Assembly (NCBI RefSeq): GCF_945859825.1
Contig: NZ_CAMAPC010000005.1
Span: 241,483 to 305,482 of the forward strand
Direction of reading: 5' to 3'
DNA from: Pseudoalteromonas holothuriae
GTDB lineage: Bacteria > Pseudomonadota > Gammaproteobacteria > Enterobacterales > Alteromonadaceae
DNA length: 64,000 bases
A program made the translations under genes and the position numbers. Numbering within the stretch: the stretch's first letter is position 1; each line of letters begins with the position of its first letter. Under the pieces are notes generated by a model. The model had not been told where the DNA came from, did not search any database, and saw only the letters and a program-made list of their open reading frames with translations. This document shows positions 8,920-17,445 of this stretch, in pieces.

Positions 8920-10442
8920 CAACGATTTACCACCTTAAACACTTTCCCTCCCCAGTCCCTAAACTTCCGATTAAAACTTAAAGAGCCTATAAAACTAAAG
9001 ACTGCAGTTAATACAATAAATAGAAAATTGCTAAATATAGTGTTATTTTTTTGCTCCATAACCAAGGAGAATAAAATATATGCTGAAGAAAGGATTAGCG
9101 CAGGTATAACAATGCAAAGTACGTCGGATAAAATCCAGCGAACAGTCAACCCGCGGAGTAATTTGTAATGTACAAAGCTAGCCCAAAACAATAAATAAAA
9201 GATATTTACACTTAACCAAACCCAGCCAGCACCAATAGCACCATGCAAACTTGCTGCAATACTAATAGCAGGTAATAGCACTAATGCTAAAATGAAGTTG
9301 CCAACAAAGTGGTAACGTAAATTTCCGATAGCATATTGTAAGTAATATGGAAACGCAGAAAGTGCTAACATTCCATTTCCAATTGCATAAAGTCGTAATA
9401 TAGGAGCAACCTTTTTAGCTAGCTGCTCATCACCACTCCAAATTAACAAAAGAGACTCTGCACACAACGCAATCGTTATTGCAGCTGACCCAGCAATAAC
9501 GCTAACTAACTGGGTAGCATTCCTGTAAACTGAAGCAAGCTCTTCTTGCTTACCTTCAGCATGCAATCTTGACATACGAGGCATAATTGCATTGCTTATC
9601 GGCCCACTAATCACCATAATTCCGCTAGCAACAAGAACAGCTAGCGTGAAGTAACCATACTCTGTAAGCGATAAAATACCAGATAAAATGAGTTTATCTG
9701 TCTGAGTAATTAAGACCCACATTGATGAGGTGAAGGCGATCATTAAAGAAAACTTTAAAAATGGAGCTACAGGTTCAAAAGACCAGCCAATGAACTCTCG
9801 TTGCGAGTTAATACTTGGAATGAGCCTTTGTGCCATACACCAAACACCCGAAAGTTCAATAAAAGCGACTATCATCTGGTGAATAAAAAATACTTTAGGC
9901 GTAAATCCGTACAACCACATACTGAAAAATACTGCTATAAATCGCATTGTAGCAACAAATACATTAAATACGCTTAGCCATACTAATTTTTCGCTACCTG
10001 TCACAACCCCACGGTATAAACCACAAAGCCAACGCAGTGCTACACTCAGCGCCATGACCTGGACAGCAAACGTTACTTCTTCTAATGAGAGGAGCTCAAC
10101 AGTTAACCAATTGCTCGCAATCCATTTGGAGGATAGTAATAAACCTCCAGCCCCAATAATAGCGATCCCCGCAAATATCATACTTAGGGCTCGGAATAAA
10201 CGCCTAAATTCCAGCGCTGACATGCTGCCGCCCTTGTAGCGTGCAGTCTCTCTTGAAATTGTCGGTGTCAAACCTAGATCAAGTAGAGTAAACCATGCTT
10301 GGAGCATTGCAAAAAAACCAACCAACCCATACGCTTCAGCCCCCATATAGTTTACATATAAAGGCAGAATAACAATTCCAACACCAGTTACATATAACTG
10401 ACTGGCATAGTTTGCTATGATATTTCGCTTTAAAGTTGACAT
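8919..10442 (-). CDS. wzx: Wzx-type lipid-linked oligosaccharide flippase
   Basis: A 507-residue polytopic membrane protein with about 12-14 helices. It begins MSTLKRNIIANYASQLYVTG, the standard N-terminus of the polysaccharide transporter (MOP/PST) family, and has PTISRETARYKGG after the second helix. It should flip undecaprenyl-PP-linked repeat units from the cytoplasmic to the periplasmic face, feeding the polymerase encoded two genes downstream. It starts 3 nt after the formyltransferase stop. It is one of three flippases in the window (others at 35439-36830 and 41254-42492), each beside a different set of glycosyltransferases. Confidence 0.9.
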   Translation of the reverse strand: MSTLKRNIIANYASQLYVTGVGIVILPLYVNYMGAEAYGLVGFFAMLQAWFTLLDLGLTPTISRETARYKGGSMSALEFRRLFRALSMIFAGIAIIGAGGLLLSSKWIASNWLTVELLSLEEVTFAVQVMALSVALRWLCGLYRGVVTGSEKLVWLSVFNVFVATMRFIAVFFSMWLYGFTPKVFFIHQMIVAFIELSGVWCMAQRLIPSINSQREFIGWSFEPVAPFLKFSLMIAFTSSMWVLITQTDKLILSGILSLTEYGYFTLAVLVASGIMVISGPISNAIMPRMSRLHAEGKQEELASVYRNATQLVSVIAGSAAITIALCAESLLLIWSGDEQLAKKVAPILRLYAIGNGMLALSAFPYYLQYAIGNLRYHFVGNFILALVLLPAISIAASLHGAIGAGWVWLSVNIFYLLFWASFVHYKLLRGLTVRWILSDVLCIVIPALILSSAYILFSLVMEQKNNTIFSNFLFIVLTAVFSFIGSLSFNRKFRDWGGKVFKVVNR

Positions 10443-10445
10443 AAT

Positions 10446-11099
10446 CTAAATTTGCTTAATCCAATTGTTATAGGTCTCACCATACTTGTGGTCTAAGTTT
10501 GGTGAGAACTCTCCCACCTTATATGTAGCACTTTCAACATACTCCCCTCCGCGGATGATTCGCTGTGACGCAAACCACTCTACGACCTGAACTAAGCTAA
10601 TAACTTGCTGAAGGAAAACTCGATGCCTCAGCTCTGCTATAGTACAATGGATGTTTCTTGGAAAAGCAGCTTGTAAAATAGGAGTTCCGGTATCCATACC
10701 TTCATCAATAAAGTGTACTGTGGAGCCAATAAATAAGGATCCACTTCTCAAGGTATCACCGAACCCATCCATACCTGGACACGCTGGTAGAATGGAAGGG
10801 TGAAAATTAATAACTTTTCCTGAGTGAATTTTTAAGAAAGAGTTACTCAATAAGCGAGTGTAAAACGAAACAAATAAAATATCGCCTGCATCGGGGTACT
10901 CCCTAGCTAAAAGTTTTGAAAATTCACTTCCTGTATGAGCGGATAATACCTTATGACTTAATTTATTAGCTTCTGAAAATTCTATGATCCCACATATCCT
11001 ATCACTTACAAACTCAATATCATAACTAGCTAATAAAGATGTACTGAGTGCCCTTTTTATTACACTTCCATTGGTGGAGCATATAAAAACTATCTTCAT
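10446..11099 (-). CDS. Sugar N-formyltransferase (PurN/Fmt-fold, VioF-like)
   Basis: A 217-residue protein of the formyltetrahydrofolate-dependent formyltransferase fold. The catalytic triad of that family is visible: N98 and H100 in INFHPSILP and D136 in DEGMDTG, together with GSTVHFID. Family members related to sugars formylate the amino group of dTDP-amino-dideoxyhexoses. Directly upstream are rmlA, rmlB and a VioA-like 4-aminotransferase, which would make dTDP-4-amino-4,6-dideoxyglucose. The predicted product is therefore the 4-formamido sugar (Qui4NFo). The protein lacks the C-terminal domain of Met-tRNA formyltransferase. A role in another formyl transfer cannot be ruled out from sequence alone. 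Confidence 0.82.
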   Translation of the reverse strand: MKIVFICSTNGSVIKRALSTSLLASYDIEFVSDRICGIIEFSEANKLSHKVLSAHTGSEFSKLLAREYPDAGDILFVSFYTRLLSNSFLKIHSGKVINFHPSILPACPGMDGFGDTLRSGSLFIGSTVHFIDEGMDTGTPILQAAFPRNIHCTIAELRHRVFLQQVISLVQVVEWFASQRIIRGGEYVESATYKVGEFSPNLDHKYGETYNNWIKQI

Positions 11100-11100
11100 T

Positions 11101-11790
11101 TTAAAATAGCTCGTATTGGTCTAGGAGTTGTTTTACTTCCTCTTTGCTATTCCACATTAGAACATCAATCATAGAAAGGTAAGGTACGAACTCGTTACTA
11201 CTTTGAGCGTATTCACCCGCAGTCATTTTTATGAATGACAGCTCAATGTCGCGCTCTTTAAAATAGTCCTTTTGATACAACCCAATACCACCAGGGCTGT
11301 TAACATAAAGTGTACATCCAAGTTTTTTCGATATTGCAATCAACTTATCAGCAGCAGACATCTCTCTTTTATAATCTAACTGGCTTGAAATAAAATAATT
11401 TCTATCCAAACCTAAATAGTCAAAAACTTTTTGTATACTTAATTGGCAAATATAAGGTACGGAGCGATTAGGTGAAGTAAGTACTTCTTCAATAAGCACA
11501 TAGACAGATTGAAAGTATGGTGCTTTTTTATATGACTGCTGAATAGTTTTAAGAACTTTTCTTACATCGCTCGAGAATTCAAAAGTATTTATTTTTTCAT
11601 TTTGAGTCGCTCCCGGAACTGGGATTGTAAATCTTTGAGCCCTACCATTAACCAAAATATTATTTCTGTTGATATAACCCCTTTTAATAAAGTTTACATC
11701 ATCATAAAAGACAAAGTTACCCACAGAATATACAAGCTGGTAATACCCCAAATAAGGGAATAAATAAGGCTGCATTATTGCGCATGACAT
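11101..11790 (-). CDS. WbqC-family protein
   Basis: A 229-residue protein with the family's hallmark N-terminus (AIMQPYLFPYLGYYQLV) and the following FYDDVNFIKRGYINRN. WbqC-like proteins are common in O-antigen loci next to dTDP-amino-sugar genes. Their chemistry is not firmly settled to my knowledge; transfer of an amino acid or similar substituent to a sugar has been considered. Here the gene sits between the 4-aminotransferase and the formyltransferase genes and overlaps the former by 16 nt, which suggests it acts on the same dTDP-4-amino sugar or its product. No signal peptide or membrane helix is visible. Confidence 0.8.
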   Translation of the reverse strand: MSCAIMQPYLFPYLGYYQLVYSVGNFVFYDDVNFIKRGYINRNNILVNGRAQRFTIPVPGATQNEKINTFEFSSDVRKVLKTIQQSYKKAPYFQSVYVLIEEVLTSPNRSVPYICQLSIQKVFDYLGLDRNYFISSQLDYKREMSAADKLIAISKKLGCTLYVNSPGGIGLYQKDYFKERDIELSFIKMTAGEYAQSSNEFVPYLSMIDVLMWNSKEEVKQLLDQYELF

Positions 11791-12866
11791 AATAAACCCT
11801 TTTTAACTGTTGATGTAACTTTCAGCACATCTACACGTGTAAGCTTAAAGTGCAAAGGCAGGCATAGAACTCTACTTGAAATGTCTCGTGATACTTCCAA
11901 ATTACCGTGTTTAACTTGCGGAAAAACTGAGTCTAATGAAGGCTTAAAGTATGGCCTATATTGAATGCCATTTTTACTTAGCTCTGCGGCCACCGACGCT
12001 AGCTCATCTTCACTATTAAGACAGATTGGTAGATAAGCACCATTAGTATTAGCAAGCGAGTGCCATTGTGGGAAACCTACTAAACCAGCCAAATTATCCT
12101 GATACAGCGAAAACAGCTCGGCTCTGTGAGTAACTATATTGTCCATATCATCTAAAATAGTTAAACCTACGGCACACTGGTATTCATTTAACTTAGCATT
12201 TATACCTACATCTGTAATTTCACCGTTACAAATTGCAAAGTTTATTAATTGCTTAGCTTTTTCATAATCTTCTGTTCGCTTGAATACAATTGCCCCCCCC
12301 TCAACAGTATGAAAAACTTTAGTTGCATGAAAACTCAATATACTCGCATCACCAAAATTTAGTATTGACTGCTCGCCAACCTTGATCCCAAAGGCATGCG
12401 CAGCATCATAAACGACCTTAACATCATGCTTACTTGCTAAATTAGCGAATTCTTCAACATCACATGGATTTCCATAGACATGTGTCGCGACAATTCCATT
12501 CACATTTGAATTGTTAAATAACCTCTCCTTTACTTTGGCTGGAGATAAATTATAAGTACTCCTGTCTATATCACAAAATTGGCACTCGACACCTTGCCAA
12601 AGTAATGAGCTGGTAGTCGCCACAAAGCTAAATGGAGTAGTTATTGCGCTTGTAATACCAAGAACTTTATACGCTACTTGTAAAGCTAGAGTGCCGTTTG
12701 AGATAAGAAGTAAATTTTTTACTCCTAGATACTCCTCTAACCGTCTAGTTAATTCGTGGTGCAAAGGCCCAAAATTAGTATAGTGACCACTTTCATTAAC
12801 TTGCTCTAAATACTTAGTTAGCTGAGCTATATTCGGCGCAACTGGACTGTTTAATGCTATAGTCAT
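11775..12866 (-). CDS. dTDP-4-keto-6-deoxyhexose aminotransferase (VioA-like)
   Basis: A 363-residue DegT/DnrJ-family PLP enzyme with K183 as the expected Schiff-base lysine (FHATKVFHTVEGG) and DAAHAFG as the cofactor-contacting segment. The N-terminal pattern ending in GHYTNFGPLHHELTRRLEE, followed by SNGTLALQ and TTPFSFVAT, matches the VioA-type transaminases that make dTDP-4-amino-4,6-dideoxyglucose. It lies directly after rmlA and rmlB, which supply the keto sugar. A 3-aminotransferase role (FdtB-like) would normally come with a ketoisomerase gene, and none is present. Confidence 0.82.
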   Translation of the reverse strand: MTIALNSPVAPNIAQLTKYLEQVNESGHYTNFGPLHHELTRRLEEYLGVKNLLLISNGTLALQVAYKVLGITSAITTPFSFVATTSSLLWQGVECQFCDIDRSTYNLSPAKVKERLFNNSNVNGIVATHVYGNPCDVEEFANLASKHDVKVVYDAAHAFGIKVGEQSILNFGDASILSFHATKVFHTVEGGAIVFKRTEDYEKAKQLINFAICNGEITDVGINAKLNEYQCAVGLTILDDMDNIVTHRAELFSLYQDNLAGLVGFPQWHSLANTNGAYLPICLNSEDELASVAAELSKNGIQYRPYFKPSLDSVFPQVKHGNLEVSRDISSRVLCLPLHFKLTRVDVLKVTSTVKKGLLCHAQ

Positions 12867-12868
12867 AA

Positions 12869-13744
12869 TTATTCTTTTTTTAAATCTATCAAATACTGAC
12901 CATAACCGTTTTTTAGCAACGGCTCTGCGAGTTTTTCAATGTCATCAAGTGTTAACCAATGCTTATTGAATGCAATCTCCTCTAAACAAGCAATTTTGTA
13001 GCCTTGCCTTTTTTCTATTGTTTCTACAAATTGAGCTGCTTCAAGTAAGCTTTCGTGGGTTCCGGTATCTAACCACGCAAAGCCTCTCCCCAAGAGTTCA
13101 ACATTAAGCTTTCCTTTTTGTAAGTAAGCATTGTTTACACAGGTAATTTCAAGTTCACCACGCTCTGATGGCTGCACTCTTTTAGCTATATCAACAACTG
13201 AATTATCATAGAAATAAAGACCCGTAACCGCATAATGGCTCTTTGGTTTATTCGGCTTTTCTTCTATCGAAATAGCTTTTTGATTATCATCAAACTCAAC
13301 AACTCCAAACCGCTCCGGATCCTTTACTTGGTACCCAAAAACTGTCGCACCTTCCCCATTGTTGGCTCGTTCGACTGCTTGTTTTAATTTGGGTGTAAAG
13401 CCCTGACCATAAAAGATATTGTCACCGAGAACCAAGCAAACATCATCCTTTGCAATGAACTGTTCACCTATAATAAAAGCTTGTGCGAGGCCATCTGGGT
13501 TTGGCTGCTCAGCGAACTGTAATGACACTCCAAAATCACTACCGTTACCTAATAAACGCTCAAACGAAGCTCGGTCTTCAGGTGTTGTAATTATCAATAT
13601 CTCTCTAATTCCAGCCAACATTAGTACTGAAATTGGATAGTAAATCATAGGCTTGTCATAAACGGGCAAAAGTTGTTTTGATACTCCTTTGGTGATTGGA
13701 TACAAGCGTGTCCCAGATCCTCCTGCTAATATAATTCCTTTCAT
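12869..13744 (-). CDS. rfbA: Glucose-1-phosphate thymidylyltransferase (RmlA)
   Basis: A 291-residue nucleotidyltransferase of normal RmlA length. The nucleotide-binding loop is [15 protein letters not shown] followed by [25 protein letters not shown] contains a metal-binding Asp, and [20 protein letters not shown] follows. It converts glucose 1-phosphate and dTTP to dTDP-glucose, the first step towards the dTDP-4-amino sugar made by this operon. Its ATG abuts the stop of rmlB. rmlC and rmlD are absent, so dTDP-rhamnose is not the product here. Confidence 0.97.
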   Translation of the reverse strand: MKGIILAGGSGTRLYPITKGVSKQLLPVYDKPMIYYPISVLMLAGIREILIITTPEDRASFERLLGNGSDFGVSLQFAEQPNPDGLAQAFIIGEQFIAKDDVCLVLGDNIFYGQGFTPKLKQAVERANNGEGATVFGYQVKDPERFGVVEFDDNQKAISIEEKPNKPKSHYAVTGLYFYDNSVVDIAKRVQPSERGELEITCVNNAYLQKGKLNVELLGRGFAWLDTGTHESLLEAAQFVETIEKRQGYKIACLEEIAFNKHWLTLDDIEKLAEPLLKNGYGQYLIDLKKE

Positions 13745-14823
13745 TATTTATCACCTGCTCCCAATCTCTCTAACTGGTAATTTCCTGACAAAACATCTTG
13801 ACACCAATTTTCATTATTTAAATACCATTCTACTGTTTTACGAAGGCCAGTCTCAAATGTTTCTTTGGGCTTCCAGTTTAGTTCCAGCTCAATTTTACTT
13901 GCATCGATTGCATAACGCATATCATGCCCAGGCCTATCTTGCACAAAGATAATTTGCTCACTAAAGCTAGTTTGTTTCGGCATTACTTCATCTAATAATT
14001 TGCAGATAGTTTCAACAACCTCAATGTTCTGCTTTTCATTATGGCCACCAATATTATACGTACTGCCAGCCTTACCTTCAGTTGCAACTAAAACTAAAGC
14101 TTCAGCATGGTCTTCTACGTATAACCAATCTCTAATTTGATTTCCTCTCCCGTACACTGGTAATTGCTTACCTGCAATAGCATTTAAGATAACAAGTGGA
14201 ATCAGTTTTTCTGGAAAGTGAAAAGGTCCATAGTTATTTGAGCAATTAGTAATTACAGTTGGTAAGTTGTATGTACGAGCCCAAGCTCTTACTAAGTGAT
14301 CAGAGCTAGCTTTACTCGCAGAATATGGACTACTTGGGTTGTAAGCTGTTTCTTCAGTAAAAAGTGGAAGTGGTTCATCCGCTTGCTGTTCGTCCGGATG
14401 TGGCAAATCACCATAGACTTCATCTGTAGAGATATGGTGAAATTTAAACAGCACTTTCTCATCAGCTTCAAGTTGAGACCAATAGCGCCTAGCTTGTTCC
14501 AGCAGAGTGTATGTGCCTACAATATTAGTTTTTATAAACTCACCAGGACCGTCAATTGAACGATCCACATGGCTTTCAGCAGCCAAGTGCATCACTATAT
14601 TAGGTTTATATTGCTCAAATACACGCTTTAATTCGAGTGCATCACAAATGTCTACTTGTTCAAATGTATAGCGGCCACTATCAGCGATACTCTCAAGCGA
14701 TTTCAAATTTCCCGCATATGTTAACTTATCAAGATTTATCACTGAATAGGACGTATTATTGATTATATAGCGGACGACCGCAGAGCCAATAAACCCAGCA
14801 CCTCCAGTTACCAAAATTTTCAT
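13744..14823 (-). CDS. rfbB: dTDP-glucose 4,6-dehydratase (RmlB)
   Basis: A 359-residue extended short-chain dehydrogenase. The NAD-binding motif [13 protein letters not shown] lies near the N-terminus. The catalytic DE pair is in [12 protein letters not shown], and the YxxxK pair is in [15 protein letters not shown]. It turns dTDP-glucose into dTDP-4-keto-6-deoxyglucose. The frame is open 18 codons upstream, but the ATG at 14823 ([13 protein letters not shown]) gives the family's usual N-terminus and leaves only 1 nt after the upstream stop, so it is chosen. Confidence 0.97.
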   Translation of the reverse strand: MKILVTGGAGFIGSAVVRYIINNTSYSVINLDKLTYAGNLKSLESIADSGRYTFEQVDICDALELKRVFEQYKPNIVMHLAAESHVDRSIDGPGEFIKTNIVGTYTLLEQARRYWSQLEADEKVLFKFHHISTDEVYGDLPHPDEQQADEPLPLFTEETAYNPSSPYSASKASSDHLVRAWARTYNLPTVITNCSNNYGPFHFPEKLIPLVILNAIAGKQLPVYGRGNQIRDWLYVEDHAEALVLVATEGKAGSTYNIGGHNEKQNIEVVETICKLLDEVMPKQTSFSEQIIFVQDRPGHDMRYAIDASKIELELNWKPKETFETGLRKTVEWYLNNENWCQDVLSGNYQLERLGAGDK

Positions 14824-14824
14824 T

Positions 14825-15853
14825 CTATTGTTCACCCAAAAATTCGAGGTACCACGGCATTGCCTTTTTGATACCATGTAATATTCTATATTCCGGTGCG
14901 TAACCTAAATTATTAACCGCTTTATTTATATCAGCTTGAGAATGGCGAACATCCCCAGCTCTAAAATCACGGTAAATTGGCTCTTGGGTATGCTCTATAT
15001 CACACTCTTTAAGTGCAGACTGTATTGATTTATATAAATCATTAAGCGTCGTTCTGTCACCGACAGCTACATTATAAACATTATCTTTAGCTTCATCAGA
15101 TGCAGTAGCTGCGAGAATATTCATTTGTACTGTGTTTTCAATAAAGCAAAAATCACGGCTAGTTTCACCATCGCCATTAATGTAAACATCTTCCCCTTTT
15201 ATCATGGCCGCAGTCCATTTAGGAATAACCGCTGCGTAAGCGCCATTAGGATCCTGTCGTTGACCAAATACATTAAAATAACGTAAGCCAATTGGTTTAA
15301 AGCCGTAGGTTCTAGCGTAAACACCTGCGTAAAGTTCGTTTACATATTTAGTTACAGCATAAGGCGATAGTGGATTACCTATGTTCTCTTCCACTTTAGG
15401 TAAAGCTGGATGATCACCGTAAGTCGAGCTGCTTGCTGCATAGGTAAAACTTTCCACGTTGGCTTCTTTCGCAGCTTGGAGCATATTCAAAAAGCCCGTG
15501 ATATTGGCAGCGTTGCTGGTTATTGGATCTGCGATCGATCTGGGTACTGAACCCAGTGCTGCTTGGTGTAAAACGTAATCAACGTTACTTACAGCAGCTT
15601 CACAAGTGGCATAATCTCTAATGTCACGTTCAATAAAAGTAAACCGCTGCCACTGCTCTGCAGTCACTAGGCTTTGTACTTCATCTAAATTATGCTTGTG
15701 GCCCGTGGCAAAATTATCTAGTCCTATTACTTTCTGGTCTAGCTTTAATAGCGTTTCAAGTAGATTGGAACCTATAAAGCCAGCCACACCAGTGACTAGC
15801 CAGATTTTTGGATTGTTTTGTAGTTCAACTTTAACTTCTTCGTAACGAGACAT
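14825..15853 (-). CDS. tviC: UDP-N-acetylglucosamine 4-epimerase (WbpP/TviC type)
   Basis: A 342-residue extended SDR with an N-terminal extension of about 18 residues before [14 protein letters not shown], typical of the WbpP/TviC/Gne group. The active site has SSSTYG and [24 protein letters not shown] also matches this group, whose members prefer N-acetylated substrates. It interconverts UDP-GlcNAc(A) and UDP-GalNAc(A). The partner dehydrogenase is encoded next upstream, so the pair should deliver UDP-GalNAcA as in Vi antigen synthesis. The spacing to that gene is 80 bp. Confidence 0.92.
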   Translation of the reverse strand: MSRYEEVKVELQNNPKIWLVTGVAGFIGSNLLETLLKLDQKVIGLDNFATGHKHNLDEVQSLVTAEQWQRFTFIERDIRDYATCEAAVSNVDYVLHQAALGSVPRSIADPITSNAANITGFLNMLQAAKEANVESFTYAASSSTYGDHPALPKVEENIGNPLSPYAVTKYVNELYAGVYARTYGFKPIGLRYFNVFGQRQDPNGAYAAVIPKWTAAMIKGEDVYINGDGETSRDFCFIENTVQMNILAATASDEAKDNVYNVAVGDRTTLNDLYKSIQSALKECDIEHTQEPIYRDFRAGDVRHSQADINKAVNNLGYAPEYRILHGIKKAMPWYLEFLGEQ

Positions 15854-15933
15854 GAGAAACTCTTCAGGTTTTTAGTTCAAAAAATTAAAAAGGGTTCTTA
15901 ACAGAGCCATTTTCTCGGCTAAGGTACGCTTTT

Positions 15934-17208
15934 TTATAGGCGCATATCCACGGCTTGTTTTGGTAGGACATATTTTAAGTCGTATAATACATGCTCTTTC
16001 TTGCCTAGCTTTTTGATTTCCTCAGCACCAAGCTCTTTAAACTCATTGTGACCTACAGCGAGAATAATTGCGTCATAGTGGCCTTGCTTGTGCTCAGCTG
16101 TCAATGAGAGGCCATATTCATTTTGTGCTTCTTCATTTGAACACCAAGGGTCTACAATATCTACGTTGATATTGTATTCACTAAGCTCTGCAATAATATC
16201 CACTACTTTGGTATTTCTAAGATCTGGGCAGTTTTCCTTAAAGGTTAATCCCATCACCAAAACATTTGCACCTTCTACCTGAATGCGTCTTTTCAGCATT
16301 TTTTTGACTAGCTCAGATACCACATGTTTACCCATACCATCATTTAGACGACGACCGGCCAAGATCATCTCAGGATGATAACCAACACTTTGTGCTTTAT
16401 GGGTTAAATAATATGGGTCAACGCCAATGCAGTGTCCACCCACTAAACCTGGGCGGAATGGTAAAAAGTTCCACTTAGTACCTGCCGCTTCAAGTACTTC
16501 AAGAGTGTCAATATTGAGTTTATTAAAAATAATAGATAGCTCGTTTATCAAAGCAATATTTACATCACGTTGAGTGTTTTCTATTACCTTGGCCGCCTCT
16601 GCAACTTTAATTGAGCTCGCTTTATGTGTGCCTGCTGTAATAATTGACTTATACAATTGATCAACAAACTCAGCAATTTCAGGTGTTGAACCACTAGTTA
16701 CTTTTAAAATATTGATTACTCTGTGCTCTTTATCACCCGGGTTAATTCGCTCAGGTGAGTACCCAGCAAAAAAGTCTTGATTAAACTTAAGACCAGAAAC
16801 TTGCTCTACAATAGGTAAACATGCTTCTTCTGTTGCACCAGGATATACCGTAGACTCATAAACGATGATATCGCCCTTGTCAACGACCTTCCCTAGCATT
16901 TCACTGGCTTTAATTAATGGTGTTAAATCAGGCTGTTTGTGCTTATCTATTGGGGTAGGCACAGTTACGATGTATAGATTGCAGGCTTTAAGATCGCCTA
17001 AGTTATAAGAGTATTGCAAGTGTGGTGTTTCTTTTAGCTCTTCATCACTTACTTCTAGCGTTGAGTCATGCCCTGCTAGCAATTCATCTACTCGGTTTTG
17101 ATTAATGTCAAAACCGAGTGTTGCATATTTTTTTCCAAATTCTACCGCTAGAGGAAGGCCTACGTAGCCTAACCCTATAACACCAATTTTTACTTTATTT
17201 AAATCCAT
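15934..17208 (-). CDS. tviB: UDP-N-acetylhexosamine 6-dehydrogenase (TviB/WbpO type)
   Basis: A 424-residue nucleotide-sugar dehydrogenase. The NAD-binding region is [24 protein letters not shown] and [12 protein letters not shown] follow, and the catalytic cysteine is C260 in [16 protein letters not shown]. It oxidises UDP-GlcNAc or UDP-GalNAc at C6 to the uronic acid in two NAD-dependent steps. There are two ATGs six bases apart; the inner one (17208) is chosen because GAG lies six bases before it, whereas it touches the outer ATG at 17214. A close paralogue is encoded at 28371-29651. A 26-bp tandem repeat lies upstream, between this gene and wzc. Confidence 0.93.
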   Translation of the reverse strand: MDLNKVKIGVIGLGYVGLPLAVEFGKKYATLGFDINQNRVDELLAGHDSTLEVSDEELKETPHLQYSYNLGDLKACNLYIVTVPTPIDKHKQPDLTPLIKASEMLGKVVDKGDIIVYESTVYPGATEEACLPIVEQVSGLKFNQDFFAGYSPERINPGDKEHRVINILKVTSGSTPEIAEFVDQLYKSIITAGTHKASSIKVAEAAKVIENTQRDVNIALINELSIIFNKLNIDTLEVLEAAGTKWNFLPFRPGLVGGHCIGVDPYYLTHKAQSVGYHPEMILAGRRLNDGMGKHVVSELVKKMLKRRIQVEGANVLVMGLTFKENCPDLRNTKVVDIIAELSEYNINVDIVDPWCSNEEAQNEYGLSLTAEHKQGHYDAIILAVGHNEFKELGAEEIKKLGKKEHVLYDLKYVLPKQAVDMRL

Positions 17209-17312
17209 ATACATCTCGCTTGGTGAATGTTTAATTTTGATTTCTTTAGAAGAAAATTAAGGAATATGTGCGACCGCTCTTGTCGTTTTATATTTGGCTG
17301 CAATTTTAGTTT

Positions 17313-17442
17313 TTTGCTACGGGTCGCGACGTAAAGTCGCTGCTACGAGTCGTAGCGTAAAGCCGGTGGTACGGGTCGCGACATAAAGTCGCTGCTGCGA
17401 GTTGTAACGTAAAGTCGCAGCTACGGGTTGCAGCGACATAAC
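17313..17442. repeat. Five tandem 26-bp repeats in the wzc-tviB spacer
   Basis: Five consecutive 26-bp units occupy 17313-17338, 17339-17364, 17365-17390, 17391-17416 and 17417-17442. The shared core reads roughly CTACGGGTCGCGAC followed by GTAAAGTC, with substitutions between units. Each unit has dyad symmetry; the second holds GCTACGA-G-TCGTAGC (17342-17356), a 7-bp stem around one base. The array ends 3 bp before the wzc stop codon. It is GC-rich against an AT-rich background. It is not a CRISPR array, because there are no unique spacers. Confidence 0.9.
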
Positions 17443-17445
17443 CTG

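Noticed and set aside
17313..17442. CRISPR array
   Set aside because: The 26-bp units follow each other without unique spacers and there are no cas genes.
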